Origin: Romanomermis culicivorax
Taxonomy: Eukaryota; Nematoda; Enoplea; Mermithida; Mermithidae
Length of the DNA stretch: 64,000 bases
Direction of reading: 5' to 3'
Assembly: GCA_963922205.1 (NCBI GenBank)
Contig: CAWUHX010000034.1
Location: 620,001 to 684,000, forward strand
Both the position numbers and the translations under genes were made by a program. The notes under the pieces were generated by a model. It was not told where the DNA came from. It ran no database searches and worked only from the letters and a program-made list of their open reading frames with translations. Positions 11,301 through 20,971 of the stretch are shown one piece after another. Each line of letters opens with the position of its first letter. Within the stretch, counting starts at the first letter, position 1.

Positions 11301-11472
11301 CCCTAAAGTCCACTACTGGTCGCTTGGTACCATCCTTTATATGTACGAGGAATAACGGAGCTGCCCAAGGCGACTTTGATGGCTCAATTACACCCTTTTT
11401 GAGCATATCTTGCACATGCTCACGAACATGTGGCCGTAAATTTATGGCAGTCCTGTGGTACCTTTTTGCCAC
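8353..11472 (-). CDS. pol: Pol: reverse transcriptase, RNase H, integrase (E1)
   Basis: 1039 codons, open throughout. RT: VVDFRGINDV, TTLDLKSGYWQ (catalytic D90), MPFGLKNAPAEFQRMM, then YIED at 152-155 where the family has YIDD; the Asp-to-Glu change probably cripples synthesis. RNase H: TDASGTALGAVLY near 300 and RTDHKPL near 370. Integrase: HHCC zinc finger (H-x3-H...CPVC) near 640-690; catalytic D near 710 (SVDIVG), D near 770 (SDRGG) and E near 807 (VERFN); then a GPF-type C-terminal module (LGLPWSGPFIV) near 950. This is Ty3/Gypsy domain order. The protein starts inside the RT N-terminus because gag, protease and the first RT residues are deleted. The chosen ATG is an arbitrary internal Met. 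Confidence 0.93.
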   Translation of the reverse strand: MAKRYHRTAINLRPHVREHVQDMLKKGVIEPSKSPWAAPLFLVHIKDGTKRPVVDFRGINDVTKDDKYPIPRMDDYLDCLGKAKFYTTLDLKSGYWQVPMDEESKEKTAFICQEGLYQFKVMPFGLKNAPAEFQRMMERVLHPYVWKICLVYIEDIIVFSNTFEEHLVNLELVLQALRKAHLTLKPEKCEFLPERVHFLGHILNSDGVSPDPKKVKAKNDFPFPESKRKLQRFSGMLQWCKKFIPGLAKHAEPLYKLTGKNCVWEITEVHHQAFRSLKEALLSVPFLRYPVLDRSADFVLQTDASGTALGAVLYQGTESDRWVIAYNRRILKADEKKWSATERECLAIVYGLKLYKHYLVGHRVIIRTDHKPLLSMKVNAMTNGKLKRWYSFISRFNHKLEYVPGKQNAMADFLSRMDEPDDQVEKIPPKWEHMFSKDKREYENLKDLEAQLIEKKHLNLVKRFRILTDQNPEDGTPLYPEPKGKKNQRTDISPRFTQIYPEDSEGDPESNLPADLVNAVTTRSMAKEAEKSDQAQIQPSKGNQEKSKEKRVTWLYPEKEQEFTLADPKENELPKGLIRDDLMALLQRKDEVLRPYFDRLGPNGTTKYHSGFYIQNEVLYREAGQGSDDQVVVPSCLRDNTLHQYHSVVMMTHQGFKRTLAMIKKRFWWPGIEKDVRHWIKFCPVCQMANQGNTEIPPLLPIIPQGPFDIVSVDIVGISPLSEKRPYVIVFQDYFTKWVEAELIPDQSASTVVDTFLQAIVFRHGTPRRLLSDRGGCFTSDLMKEICKLLECQKIYTTAYHPQGNGMVERFNQTLIKQLRKVAIEEKDNWPRYLRAVVFAYNATPHAAMGQSPFSLLRGHEATFGLNLSKAYDIVMLDSNAEAYKFVLTNHLVNLYEDIAKNIQCAAEKSKKYFDKKSKQNGFKKNDWVLLKVDKQKKLGLPWSGPFIVTDISREAENVVTIVHWDNPLNRQTVSISRLKHFCYETTRVLPRIARANQDAPLDENTSLSNMAQTVTTGAPNQMKSFGNSLKANLCAISR

Positions 11473-11484
11473 AGGGGCTGCATC

Positions 11485-11502
11485 GCCTGTTAGGGGCCAC
11501 CA
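11485..11502 (-). other. Primer binding site of E1
   Basis: Two bases after the 5' LTR the sense strand reads TGGTGGCCCC. F and H have TGGTGGCTT at the same offset. TGG matches the CCA end of a tRNA; the particular tRNA was not identified. Confidence 0.55.
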
Positions 11503-11504
11503 CT

Positions 11505-12123
11505 TGTTGTGCAGGTCTTTCCTTAAGAGGCGTAAGAAAAGATAACTCTGGTCTGAACTGACCTGTTAGAACTGATCCCTTGGCTAAGCCTCGGTGATAG
11601 TGCAACAGTCCGGTTCCCCAGACCTACAACAACAAAGATAAACTTAACTCCAAATACGGGGGCCTTACCAAGGACCTCCGCAGTCTCCTAGCTGAGACAA
11701 GGAATCCCCTCAGGGATAAACTTACTCGGGTATAACCCATAAGGGGTTTCCCAAAGCTTACCTGGTGTAAGCTGGCGCCTGGGCCTCTGGCCCTCAGCCT
11801 TCGCCGATTCGAAGAATCTAAATAGAAAACGAATATATTAAACAATAATTCGGGCGAAATACTAAAAAGAATGTGGCTACACCACAGTCGAAAATATGCA
11901 AATAAAGTCGATATGCTGGGAAATATTTTAATGGACGCCAGCAGTATTATACGAAAAATATTACAAAGAAAACGATAATAGTGAATGAATGATTTCACTA
12001 TATCTTTTTTGGTCTTTCTTTGGCGCTCCATTCTATGCAAATGTCTGCGCCGCTGGTCGTCCATCTTTGTCGATTTGCATGGCGATTTCCCCACACGAAT
12101 TGGCATCAACAGGGTGCCCAACA
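11505..12123 (-). repeat. 5' LTR of E1
   Basis: 619 bp, same length as the copy at 1311. It ends at the AGAG target duplication (12124-12127), beyond which element G resumes. Confidence 0.95.
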
Positions 12124-12127
12124 AGAG

Positions 12128-13510
12128 AAGGATGTTGAGGAAATATCGGACAGTGAAGAAAAAGATCAAATGACTGATGCAGTGGCAATGGATTTCAAAT
12201 TTATTGCATCGATGATGTTATTGACTGATTCAACAAAATCAAAAAGTAAATGGATGCTGATGAGCCAGATGCCTGAAATCTCGAGTTCTATGAGTCAAGT
12301 GCAATCTACGTCAGCTACAACAAACATCCCTAGTAATACTGCTGCCTCCCAGGTTTGTAGAACATCTAAAGGAACATGGGCGAAGCCCACAACAAAGCGA
12401 AGCAGGCAGCTCAGCAGACCCAAAGCAGTTCCTCAGGGAAAAAGGTGATTGCAAAAGTATCAGGACCTGATCAACGAAATTAATGAAATGAGGTAGAGAT
12501 AATGTAGTCACTTTGGAGTATCTGAGTTCTGTTTTGAGAGACTACTGGGATGTCCATAAGAAATTCCCCATAGTCAAGGGAAAAATGGATTTTTGGACTC
12601 TGGAAATTATCAATTTTTTTGCTCAAGATATGCTAGAGGATGATAGGAATCAGACTATCTGGGCATTGGTTAACAATGGAGTCAAGGAGCTTTATGAGAA
12701 CTATAGGGATCACTTTGAAGTTCAAGGTGGTTTCCTGTATGATCACATAAATGTTCCTGAACCCATTTGGAAATACATCTGGATAAAGATGATGCCCATT
12801 TGGTTTCATAATTTTGATGCCGAAATAGTTATGACAGCTGTGAGATACTTATGTACCATGGTTTAGCTCAAGTTTGAACAACAGTAACTGGTCCCGAGAC
12901 ACATTGGCACAGTTGGCATTTGTTAGGGCATTTGTTACGGAAAATTTATATGCTACTTATTTGCAGGGAACCACACTTAATTTGGCTACAAAGAGAAAGT
13001 TGTCTCAGGTCATGCAGAGGTTTTCTGGAAAATTCCAGAAAGCCGAGGATGATAAAGGGCAACCTTTTAAAATCCCAATTTTAACTGAATGACAGCCCAG
13101 AGATAAGTCCAGGACAAGGAGCCAACACTCACAACAATCAACACATTACCAGCACCAGCAACAACCTGGAGCATTCAAGGCACCATTTGCCAACCAGCAA
13201 AATCAAGGTAAGTCGAGCACCTCTGCCTCTGGAGCATCTTCTATAAGTTCTGCTCAGGGCTAGTACAAGAGAGGAACCTGAGGAGGATACAGCTGAGGCT
13301 GGGGACACGGAAAAGGTCAGGTGCAAGCCTTGAGAATGGTTAATCCCCAATTATTTAGAGGTCATGCAATGGCCAGGCCCCCTCATGGGAATGTGCCTCG
13401 AGGAGTTTATGGGGGATTCCTGAGGGGTGGTCACAGAAACTGAGGTGGTGCCTATCCTCACCATGGCAGTCTTTAATATGGCGGTTATGGAGGGGGCGGG
13501 CAACAATATT
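12128..13510 (+). pseudogene. ORF3 remnant of element G (right half)
   Basis: Continuation of the frame interrupted at 1310. 12513-12866 contains LRDYWDVHKKFPIV, HFEVQGGFLYDHINVPEPIW and a VMTAVRYLCTM-like end, aligned with the 513-690 domain of E1 ORF3. 12874-13092 carries the last part of that domain and a basic tail. 13340-13500 encodes Gly/Arg-rich sequence (RPPHGNVPRGVYGGFLRGGH). After it comes AATTAATAGCCG, resembling the post-stop motif of E1. Stops and frameshifts split it into at least four pieces. No 3' LTR for G was recognised downstream. Confidence 0.72.
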
Positions 13511-14146
13511 AATTAATAGCCGAAAAGCTTTTTGGCCAAAAATTCATTATTTCTACAAATTATATTTCAAAAAATATAAAATACAAAAACACAAATAAAA
13601 TACAAAATACAAAAAAAATTATTATTATCTTGATATATTGTTGCTTTAAATTTTAATCTTTTTTGATTTCTGGTACGCAAGACTTGCCTGGCCAAAAAAT
13701 CTCATTTCCGTCCCTCTTTTCAGGCATGTACATAGCCCTCATATTTTTTCATCGTAAGATCAAGACGTGAAATTTAACCTTGTTATTGTAAATTACATTA
13801 TCAGGTAAATTAGAACTGTAAACATGAGAAAAAATGTTTTCGCTGTTTAGAGCTGTATTGGACGGGTTAAGGCGATGAGTGGCTGGCCATAGAGGAAGAG
13901 CACCTACAGTAGCCTAACCCCTATGCTAGAAAAACCAGGACCATGGGAGAAGAAGAACAGCAATGCCCTGGATCTTGACATAAATCAATTTCAAAGTCCA
14001 GCCCAAACTGCATTTGAGACTGTCCCAGTAGCCTGAGAAAAAATGCCCTGCCGATTGGTGTGGTCAAGGTTGTCATCACCTAAAGGACCTGGTAAGGGGC
14101 AGGATTGCAATTGGGTGGGGATACCCCAATGAATTGCATGGCCGAG
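13511..14146. other. AT-rich noncoding stretch, probable G 3' flank
   Basis: No coding potential, tRNA or clear repeat seen. It starts with the post-stop motif of element G, so part is likely its 3' UTR; the boundary could not be set. Confidence 0.4.
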
Positions 14147-14569
14147 TTGTCCCCCATTTCGATGTGGTGGATACTGGTTGTCACACATTATGGCACGAAT
14201 CGCTAGATTTCTGACATTATGGCTCTATAGCCAATGTTTTCCCGACATTACAGCATTTTATTCTGGTTTGTTTATTATTAACATATCTACATGCATGTTT
14301 TTTGTTCTTTTTTCCTCTATTGACATATTTCCTTTTTTATTCTTCTAATTTTGAACCATTTTTTGCTGTTTTTTTTGAATTTTTAAGGTTGTGTACTTTT
14401 GTTCTATTTCTTACTTACTTTTTATTATATTGTTTTAGTTTTCGTTTCTTTATTGTTTGTTTTTTGTTCTGCCTTAACTGCTTAATTTTTTTATTCATTT
14501 CGTTTTATTTGTTTATTTCATTTTGTTTTATTCATTTCATTAATTTAATTTTTTTGAAATTAAAGTGAA
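14147..14569 (+). repeat. Dispersed repeat, copy 1 (T-rich, ~420 bp)
   Basis: Direct copy of 17386-17810: shared GGTTGTCACACATT, GATTTCTGACAT, TTTATTCTGGTTTGTTTAT and the long TTT/CATTT-rich tail. Diverged with small indels. The translatable F/L-rich frame here is an artefact of poly-T composition. Confidence 0.65.
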
Positions 14570-15182
14570 GTGGGATGACGTTGATCAAAAAAGGGGTATA
14601 TCCACTTTAACATGCTGTATTATTTTTTAAAATAATTTTTGTTAGGTGATATGGGTATATTTGGAAAGATCTATTGAAACTGCATTAATATTTTCCTCTT
14701 TCGACTGGATTTATTAGAAAATTTCAAGTTTCAAGAACCCTCACTTTGCGATCAAAGTAGCCCACACAGTGGGAGACTTTGATGGCCATATTAACGTTAT
14801 ATCAAAGGTCCGTTTCCACTTGTGATTCTCTAGGGAACAAAACAATTTGGTGAGAAACGGTCTTGATGCGAGGTTATATACATACAACCATTGATAGCTG
14901 CTGATCAAATTGTGAGAGCAAAAAAATGATTTTCGATTAACAAAAATTTACTCATGCAACCATTTATATGTGAAAAATATGTGAGTTACTTTATCAACAA
15001 CAGAAAATCATTAATTAAGATCTTTGGTAATGAATAGAATCATATACTAACATGTTTGCACAAAAATAATACTTGAAAATCGGATACATCCATTATTGCT
15101 CGATGGGTATATATCGAGTTTTTTAAAATTTGCATGTTGATTAAAGTCACCCACCCTGAAGTGGGTGACTTTGATCAACATG
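14570..15182. repeat. Cluster of abutting terminal inverted repeats (GTGGGTGACTTTGATC)
   Basis: The motif GTGGG(T/A)GACTTTGATC(AA) occurs at 14570-14586, inverted then direct at 14750-14783, and inverted then direct at 15133-15182. The last pair is a near-perfect 22-bp palindrome around CCTGAA (one mismatch). This looks like ends of several small TIR elements inserted back to back. No target duplications established. Confidence 0.5.
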
Positions 15183-15491
15183 TAAATTTGTGAACACGTG
15201 ATGATGAAAGTTGAAACAAATATAAGGCGTTAAAACAATTATAAGGCGGTGGTAAATCACTAAATCGACATTTTTCTATAGTATTCTTTAAATCAAAGAG
15301 CATTGGAGCTTCAAAATTCAACAAATCTTTTGCTGAATGAGTAAATATTTAAAGAATGATATTATCATGCCTTTATAACCTCATTTATGTCGATTGAATG
15401 CTTTTAAGACATAAAAAACAATGAAATTATATATAGGAATAATAGAAAAGAGATGTATACCAATTTAATCATCTCTTTTAGCAAGGCAAAT

Positions 15492-15795
15492 TCAGCAGAT
15501 AAAATCAGCTTCGTCATCAAAATCGTCAGTCAAGCAATTTCCACTAATCCAGCCGTCGCACTCATCACATTGAGCCCAGTTGGCCTTAAACTTCTTCTTG
15601 TACAAACCAGGCAATAAAACAAATGCCACACTTATTGGTATTTGATGCCTTTTTCATTCTCTTGGCTTCTTTCAGCGCTTTCAGCTGCTCCATGGCTTCA
15701 ATAGCTGTCAACAACTGACCAAAAGCATTGAGCCGCTTGCGTGATTTTTTAGGGTCACTTTTTTGCATGAACTGTTTTGAATAAATCAATGACAC
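15492..15795 (-). pseudogene. C-terminal fragment of a PHD-tailed transposase (pogo/Tigger-like?)
   Basis: A 69-codon ORF reads a helical KALKEAKRMKKAS and NKCGIC; after a frameshift the second frame gives WAQCDECDGWISGNCL...ADFIC and a stop at 15492. C-x2-C ... C-x2-C-x2-W ... C ... F-x-C is the pattern of the PHD-like zinc finger that ends many insect pogo/Tigger-type transposases. It is flanked by GATCAAAGT-type inverted motifs (15161 and 16194-16272) that could be its TIRs. No DDE core is visible, so this is a remnant at best. Confidence 0.45.
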
Positions 15796-16193
15796 TTTTC
15801 ACGATTTGTTTTACTGGACTTAGACCCACCGCTCTACGTGAAACCATTGAATGCATACAATATGAAAATATGAGTGTTGAATAAGGTTATTGTACTCGTT
15901 GTAGCAACTTCTGCCTCCTGTAAATTATTTTCGATTGCTGTTGATGTGTTTACACCATCATGAGCGTTCCGATAGAGAACTACGATGACGTTTCAAGAAT
16001 TTTTGGAACCATTCTGATTCAATTGTCTCTGATTTTCCCCATATTTTGGGTTTGTTTTTATATTTTTTTACAATTGTCGATTATCGCCGAAAGGTAGTCT
16101 TTTGATAGTGGCATTCCAACAAACGCCAAGAAATGGATCAACTTGACCAACAAATGCACTTCTATTGACAAATATATATATAAATTATAGTGC

Positions 16194-16272
16194 GATCAAA
16201 GTAGCCCCCACGTCAATCAAAGTAATCCACTCCGACTAAAGTAACCCACATGTTGATCAAGGTCTCCTACAC
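16194..16272. repeat. Four tandem GATCAAAGT-NN-CCCAC motifs
   Basis: The end motif of the 14.6-15.2 kb cluster recurs at about 20-bp spacing (16194, 16215, 16234, 16253), degraded in the later copies, with another at 16591. May be a subterminal array of the same TIR family. Confidence 0.5.
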
Positions 16273-17039
16273 ACCCCTAATTTTACGGAGGCTCTTGGGA
16301 GCATTTTTGTGCAGAACCACTATGTTAGTAGTTTTCCCCGCTATCGAACACCTAAGAATGGCTGAAAAAGTAATCCTACGACGAGTGGAACCTGAATTTT
16401 TTTCAGCACAAAAAATAGATTTTCAAAATTCGACACTTTGAATTTTGAAATTGGAAATTAACAACGACAGTAATTTTTTGGTAAATGATCAAATTTTCTA
16501 CAACATGATAGCTCACAGCAGTGGTATGTCTACACAGCAAACATAACCTGCTGATCTCAAATAGTTATCAAGTTATTTATTTAGCGAACTCTGATCAAAG
16601 TCGCCCCTAATCAGAGTGGCGTGTCCCCAATAAAGCCAAACTCAAAATAGCGAGACTCAATACAGCGATTCTCAAAACAGTGAGGTCTCAAAGCAGCGAT
16701 TAACAAAAGCGCGAATCCCAATACAGCGAAAAGTAAAAAGTTGTATAGATTAAGAATAAATGCACTCATCATTTTTATAATAAATATGCTAATTAGGCAT
16801 ATTAAAATCGTTTTTGCTAGTTGAGACAGTTTATTTTTAGCTGCACTTGGCCATCTAAGTTTCACATGCTTTGTGCTGCAATTGGGGCAGGTATGCACAA
16901 ACGGACCATTCAAAAATCTAAAAAATATCTGTCATAAAAACATTTCTGAAAAACGTTTGAAAAAAACAAAAAAAAATTATCATAAAGATTTCTGATTAAA
17001 ATTGTTTTGTATGGATCTTATGGTGGATTGGGGTGACTC

Positions 17040-17345
17040 TGATGGTTTCACCCCTATTCAGCGAAACACACAACAGCGATTCTCAAAACAGCGAAACTCA
17101 ATACAGTGATTCTTGAAACAGCGATGTCTCAAAACAGCGATTCTCAATTCAGCGAAGTCCCAATACAGCGATTCTCAAAACAGCGAATGTCAATTCAGCG
17201 AAGTCTCAATACAGCGGTTCTCAAAACAGCGAAGTCTCAAAACAGCGATTCACAATTCAGCGAAGTCTCAATACAGCGATTGTCAAAACAGCGAAGTATC
17301 AGAACAGATTCACAAAATAACGGATTTTCGAAACAGTTATCTATA
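17040..17345 (+). repeat. Minisatellite, ~14-bp unit CTCAAAACAGCGATT
   Basis: About 20 imperfect units alternating CTCAAAACAGCGA and CTCAATACAGCGA. Related arrays lie at 16636-16740 (same strand) and 18035-18215 (inverted). The Ser/Gln-rich ORFs across it are translations of the repeat, not genes. Confidence 0.85.
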
Positions 17346-17385
17346 GAATGAAAAAATCGAGATTGGGCGGGGTAGACGTTTTGGC

Positions 17386-17810
17386 ACATGGCCCATTTGG
17401 TCCTCCTTTTCGATCTGATGGATGCTGGTTGTCACACATTTTGGCACCGATCGCCAGATTTCTGACATGGCTTTATAGCACGTGTTTTCACGAAATTACA
17501 GCTTTTTATTCTGGTTTGTTTATCATTAACATGTCGACATGCACGTTTCTTGTTTCTTTTTTCTTTTATCGATTTATTTCCTTGAATATTCTTACTTTGT
17601 GCTACTTTTTGAATAATTTTTTCACGTTGTGTACTTTTGTTCTATTTTTTACCTAATTTTCACTACATTATTTTACTTCTCATGTCTTCATCATTCGTCT
17701 TTTGTTTTGCCTTTACTGCTAATTGTTTTATTCATTTCTTCTTATTTGTTCATTTCATTTCATTTTATTTATTTCATCAATTTAATTTTTTTGCAATGCA
17801 ATTAAACCGA
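17386..17810 (+). repeat. Dispersed repeat, copy 2 (T-rich, ~420 bp)
   Basis: Direct counterpart of 14147-14569, lying inside the long-inverted-repeat element. Starts near GCACATGGCCCATTTGG and ends in CATTTCATTTTATTTATTTCAT. Function unknown. Confidence 0.65.
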
Positions 17811-18034
17811 AAACAAAACAACTTTAATGGATAATCCTTATAATAATTTTTTGCTTTTGTTTTTTTCAAACGTTTGGAAAAGATATTTTTCTTAGAAATT
17901 ATTTTGCGATTTTGGAATGGTCTGTTCGTGCATACCTACCGCAACTACAGCACAGAAACATGTGAAATTTAGACGGCCAAATGCAACTAAAAATACACTC
18001 AGCAAAGACGATTTTAATTTACCTAATTTGCAAT

Positions 18035-18215
18035 CGCTGTATTGAGACTTCGCTGTAATGAGAATCGCTGTATTGAAGCTTCGCTGTAATCAGAATCGCT
18101 GTGTTGAGACTTCGCTGTAATGAGAATCGCTGTATTGAGATTTCGCTGTAATGAGAATCGCTGTATTGAGTCTCGCTATTTTGAGTTTCGCTGTTGTGGG
18201 TTTCGTTGTATTGGG
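18035..18215 (-). repeat. Inverted minisatellite arm (TCGCTGTATTGAGA)
   Basis: Reverse-complement array of the CAGCGA unit, alternating ATCGCTGTATTGAGA and TTCGCTGTAATGAGA, forming the outer right arm of the 16619-18222 element. Confidence 0.8.
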
Positions 18216-18222
18216 GACACGC

Positions 18223-19507
18223 TTAAAGTTTCATGGGCAATTGGGTGGTTTACGGCTAACGTAATAGCTCTTCAGTACGTTTACTAAGTAGTGCCAGGTC
18301 ATATACTGCAATTTTTCCCTCTGCTTGAAAAAATTCAAAAACCCTGGCGTCTTTCATATATAGTAAATCAATTTTTACGTACAAGTAATGAAGCAGCGCT
18401 GGCTCACAGATAAATCAAAAGACGTAATGAAACTAGTTGCCGCGATCATTTTTCTAGGCTTCTGGTTTACGGGTACCTCTATTTTCTAACAAGGGTCGAC
18501 TTGAAGGTTTCATCATCAGCGACATAAGTCTGAAACTGAATCAAAGTGAAAGTCATCCCAGTTTTCATTCACTCCCTCTAAGCTGAAGCTACCAATGTGA
18601 ACGTAGAACTCGTGAGATTCCGTTTTATTCGATATAAACCTCGAGTTCCATTCTACAGTCTGTTTTTTATAAAATGCTTCCTAATAATGAATCTACTAAA
18701 AAGCAAGTACTATTTTACATTTTCAGCATTCTCTACCAAGCCGTAGGTCATATGGAGATTAAGTTTAGTGGCGACACTCAACTAACACTTAGAATTTTTT
18801 TGAGTGAAAAAATGTACACTAAAAGCTTCATGTGCAGGATTTTCAAGTCACCTAATATTTGTGTCATTTTAGTAGCATCTTGATAAAAACAGACTACAGT
18901 TTTCAATACTAGTGTAGGTTTTATCACAATCCGGTATCCGGATGAAAAGCAATTTATTAATTTACACATTGTAACTTACTTACAAGACAACAAAAAGCGA
19001 AATGCCCCGCTAGTGATGTGATAATTATCTGTTTAAGGAGGATACACGCATCCATTCGCGGGATTCTAGACATCGGAACCGAAATCGTACGCAATAGAAA
19101 TCAATCAATACTTGACATTATTGATAATTACAATGAAATCACAAACGAAAAAAGGAAAATGATGTCGAAAGATGACTTTATAAGTGGAATTCGAAGCGTT
19201 ATTGTCGCAGACCCTGGTTCTACAACGTTAAAAAATTTCATTTGTTTCAATAGTAAGAGTACGCCGAATTTCGAATGGCGGTCCATAAGCAGCACGAGAA
19301 CACCATAGCCAGTATCTGCAATGTGAATACTAGAATCAAATCGTACATTAATCGGAGTTTCTAAATCCAAAATGTAGAAGCTGTACATGACTTTTCAAAA
19401 TCATAGCTGAAAAAACTATTGGTTCATCTGGTATCAGTCAACCAAAAGATTGGTCGGTTCCCAAATCGTTTTCGTAGCTACTAAAAGCGAAAAATGAGGG
19501 TGAGGAG
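18223..19507. other. No feature recognised
   Basis: Unique-looking AT-rich sequence. The terminal exon(s) of the minus-strand tetraspanin gene should lie somewhere downstream of 21479, possibly here, but none could be identified with confidence. A small ORF at 19018-19308 has no recognisable similarity. Confidence 0.4.
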
Positions 19508-19532
19508 CAGAGCTTCACACGACAAAAATTTC

Positions 19533-19586
19533 GTACCCGGGTACCCGTTTATTCATTACCCGGGTACCCGAATTACCCGGGTACAT
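19533..19586. repeat. Palindromic ACCCGGGTACCCG block, left
   Basis: Three TACCCGGGTA-type palindromes within about 55 bp. An inverted counterpart at 21018-21088 forms the other subterminal end of the same element. Confidence 0.7.
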
Positions 19587-19870
19587 GTTAAAATGAGTTG
19601 TAATGTTAATGTACATATATAATATTAGACAGATACACTGTGAAAATAGAATGATGCATTACACACACTCCATAGTCCCTACTACATAATATTTTTCAAC
19701 ACTTGTGTTGAAACACTGGTTGTGTTGTTGTATACAATAGGCTGCTGCGAATATAATGCTAGAGATGATGATTGATACACATCATCGACGCACCTACGCT
19801 GCAAAATACTACACATCACATCACGATAGCTCAATATTATTGGCGAGACAAAGCAAAATTTGCCTACCTC

Positions 19871-20971
19871 CAGGTTTTTTTGACCTACGAGTCACAAGCC
19901 AAGTGGCTTGTTGACCTTAAATTTTACAAGCCATTCCAATTTTTGCAAGCCAATTTTATAATATCAGTATACGTGAATAAATTCCAATGCTAGGTTATTT
20001 ATTAAAGAAATGTATATATTGAGCATCACGGCAATCGATCAAAAAAGAGATGTCATTCAACATTTATTCAATAACATTTTAGAGCCGTTAATTGATTAAA
20101 ATTCAGGAAACATTTGAAATCTTTGAGTTTGATCGAAGTCTAATCTACAAGCATTGTGGAAAAAATTTTCCAGCAAACTATCCAAAAACATAATGACTTT
20201 GAATTACATGACAAATCGACGGTTAAGTTGTCTATGATGACAAGTGAGAGCCCAAAAAAGCTATTAATCTTTCCTACCTGAAACGCCGGAAAATTTTTTT
20301 GGGTATTGACATTCTGCGATACTGGAAAATCAATTTTTCAACCTTGTTTGAAGAATTAGTTTCGAATTTTCTGTTCAAAGGTCGTAATTTCTGGAATTTC
20401 ATGTTTGAAAAATTTTAAAACCATTAATTTATTCACACACTCAAATGAACTTGGCCAAATAGATATGAGCAAGAAAAGTAGAAGTTTCCGAAAACTACTT
20501 CCATGAAGCTTTTGGATTGATTTTTTTGTTGAGAAAGGAATAATCACTTCAAAAAGTTTACAGACTTGACGTATTGATCTTTCTCAAAAAATGTGTCAAG
20601 GGAAAAATGTGAATCTTCATTAAATATCAAGATGAAATATTGAAGATTACCAATTAAAACATGAGATTACGTTTAAGATGATTAAAACTATTAAAGATTA
20701 AATGATAAATGAAGGTAGACATGTTAGAAGCAGCGCCTGAGCTAGGAAATAAATAATAATGCTTATTTAAGTTATAACCGGCGCTGCGTCGGTAAATTTT
20801 GAGATTATGACCTTCTAAAATGCACCAAAATAAATCTTCTCTGTATCCGATATGATCAAACACATGACTCAAAAAATTCTGACAGACCATTTTTGCTTGT
20901 TGGACTAAAATTCTACAAGCCATTTTGTCAGTCCAACAAGCCATGGCTTGTAAAAGGCTAAAAAAACTATG
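19871..20971. mobile_element. Small hAT-like element, copy 1
   Basis: About 1.1 kb, homologous along its whole length to 22060-23127. It starts CAGGTTTTTTTGACC and ends GGCTAAAAAAACTATG. Hairpin CAAGCCAAGTGGCTTG lies near the left end and ACAAGCCATGGCTTGT near the right, as in copy 2. It carries the CCGGCGC hairpin in diverged form (20778-20792). The target duplication is not clear for this copy. Confidence 0.65.

Larger units (their letters stand above)
1311..12123 (-). mobile_element. Ty3/Gypsy-type LTR retrotransposon E1 (gag/PR deleted)
   Basis: Terminal LTRs of 619 bp (1311-1929 and 11505-12123) begin TG and end CA. They differ at about nine sites by eye (about 1.5%), so the insertion is fairly recent. 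AGAG flanks both ends as a 4-bp target duplication. Sense is minus: 5' LTR, PBS, RT-RNaseH-integrase ORF (8353-11472), a 1.2-kb noncoding gap, then the exonuclease/RGG coding region (7122-2695) and a short purine tract before the 3' LTR. Gag and protease are missing: the start of RT sits about 30 bases after the PBS, whereas F and H carry about 3 kb of gag-PR there. E1 could move only in trans. It is inserted into ORF3 of element G of the same lineage. Confidence 0.93.
16619..18222. mobile_element. 1.6-kb element with ~370-bp inverted repeats and CAGCGA minisatellites
   Basis: The outermost GCGTGTCCCCAATA at 16619 is mirrored by TATTGGGGACACGC ending at 18222. The arms (16619-16981 and 17843-18222) are inverted copies: each has a CAGCGA-type minisatellite at its outer end and, inside it, a ~200-bp segment containing AAACTGTCTC-like and ACATG motifs and a GTTTGAAAAAAAC run. 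The central part holds another array (17040-17345) and a copy of the 14147 repeat. No transposase and no clear target duplication. Interpretation: non-autonomous TIR/foldback element, superfamily unknown. Confidence 0.65.

Noticed and set aside
14302-14568. Phe-rich hydrophobic ORF resembling a membrane protein
   Set aside because: Arises from T-rich repeat DNA duplicated at 17386-17810, where the frame is not conserved.
17106-17351. Ser/Gln-rich ORFs
   Set aside because: Translations of the CAGCGA minisatellite in two frames.
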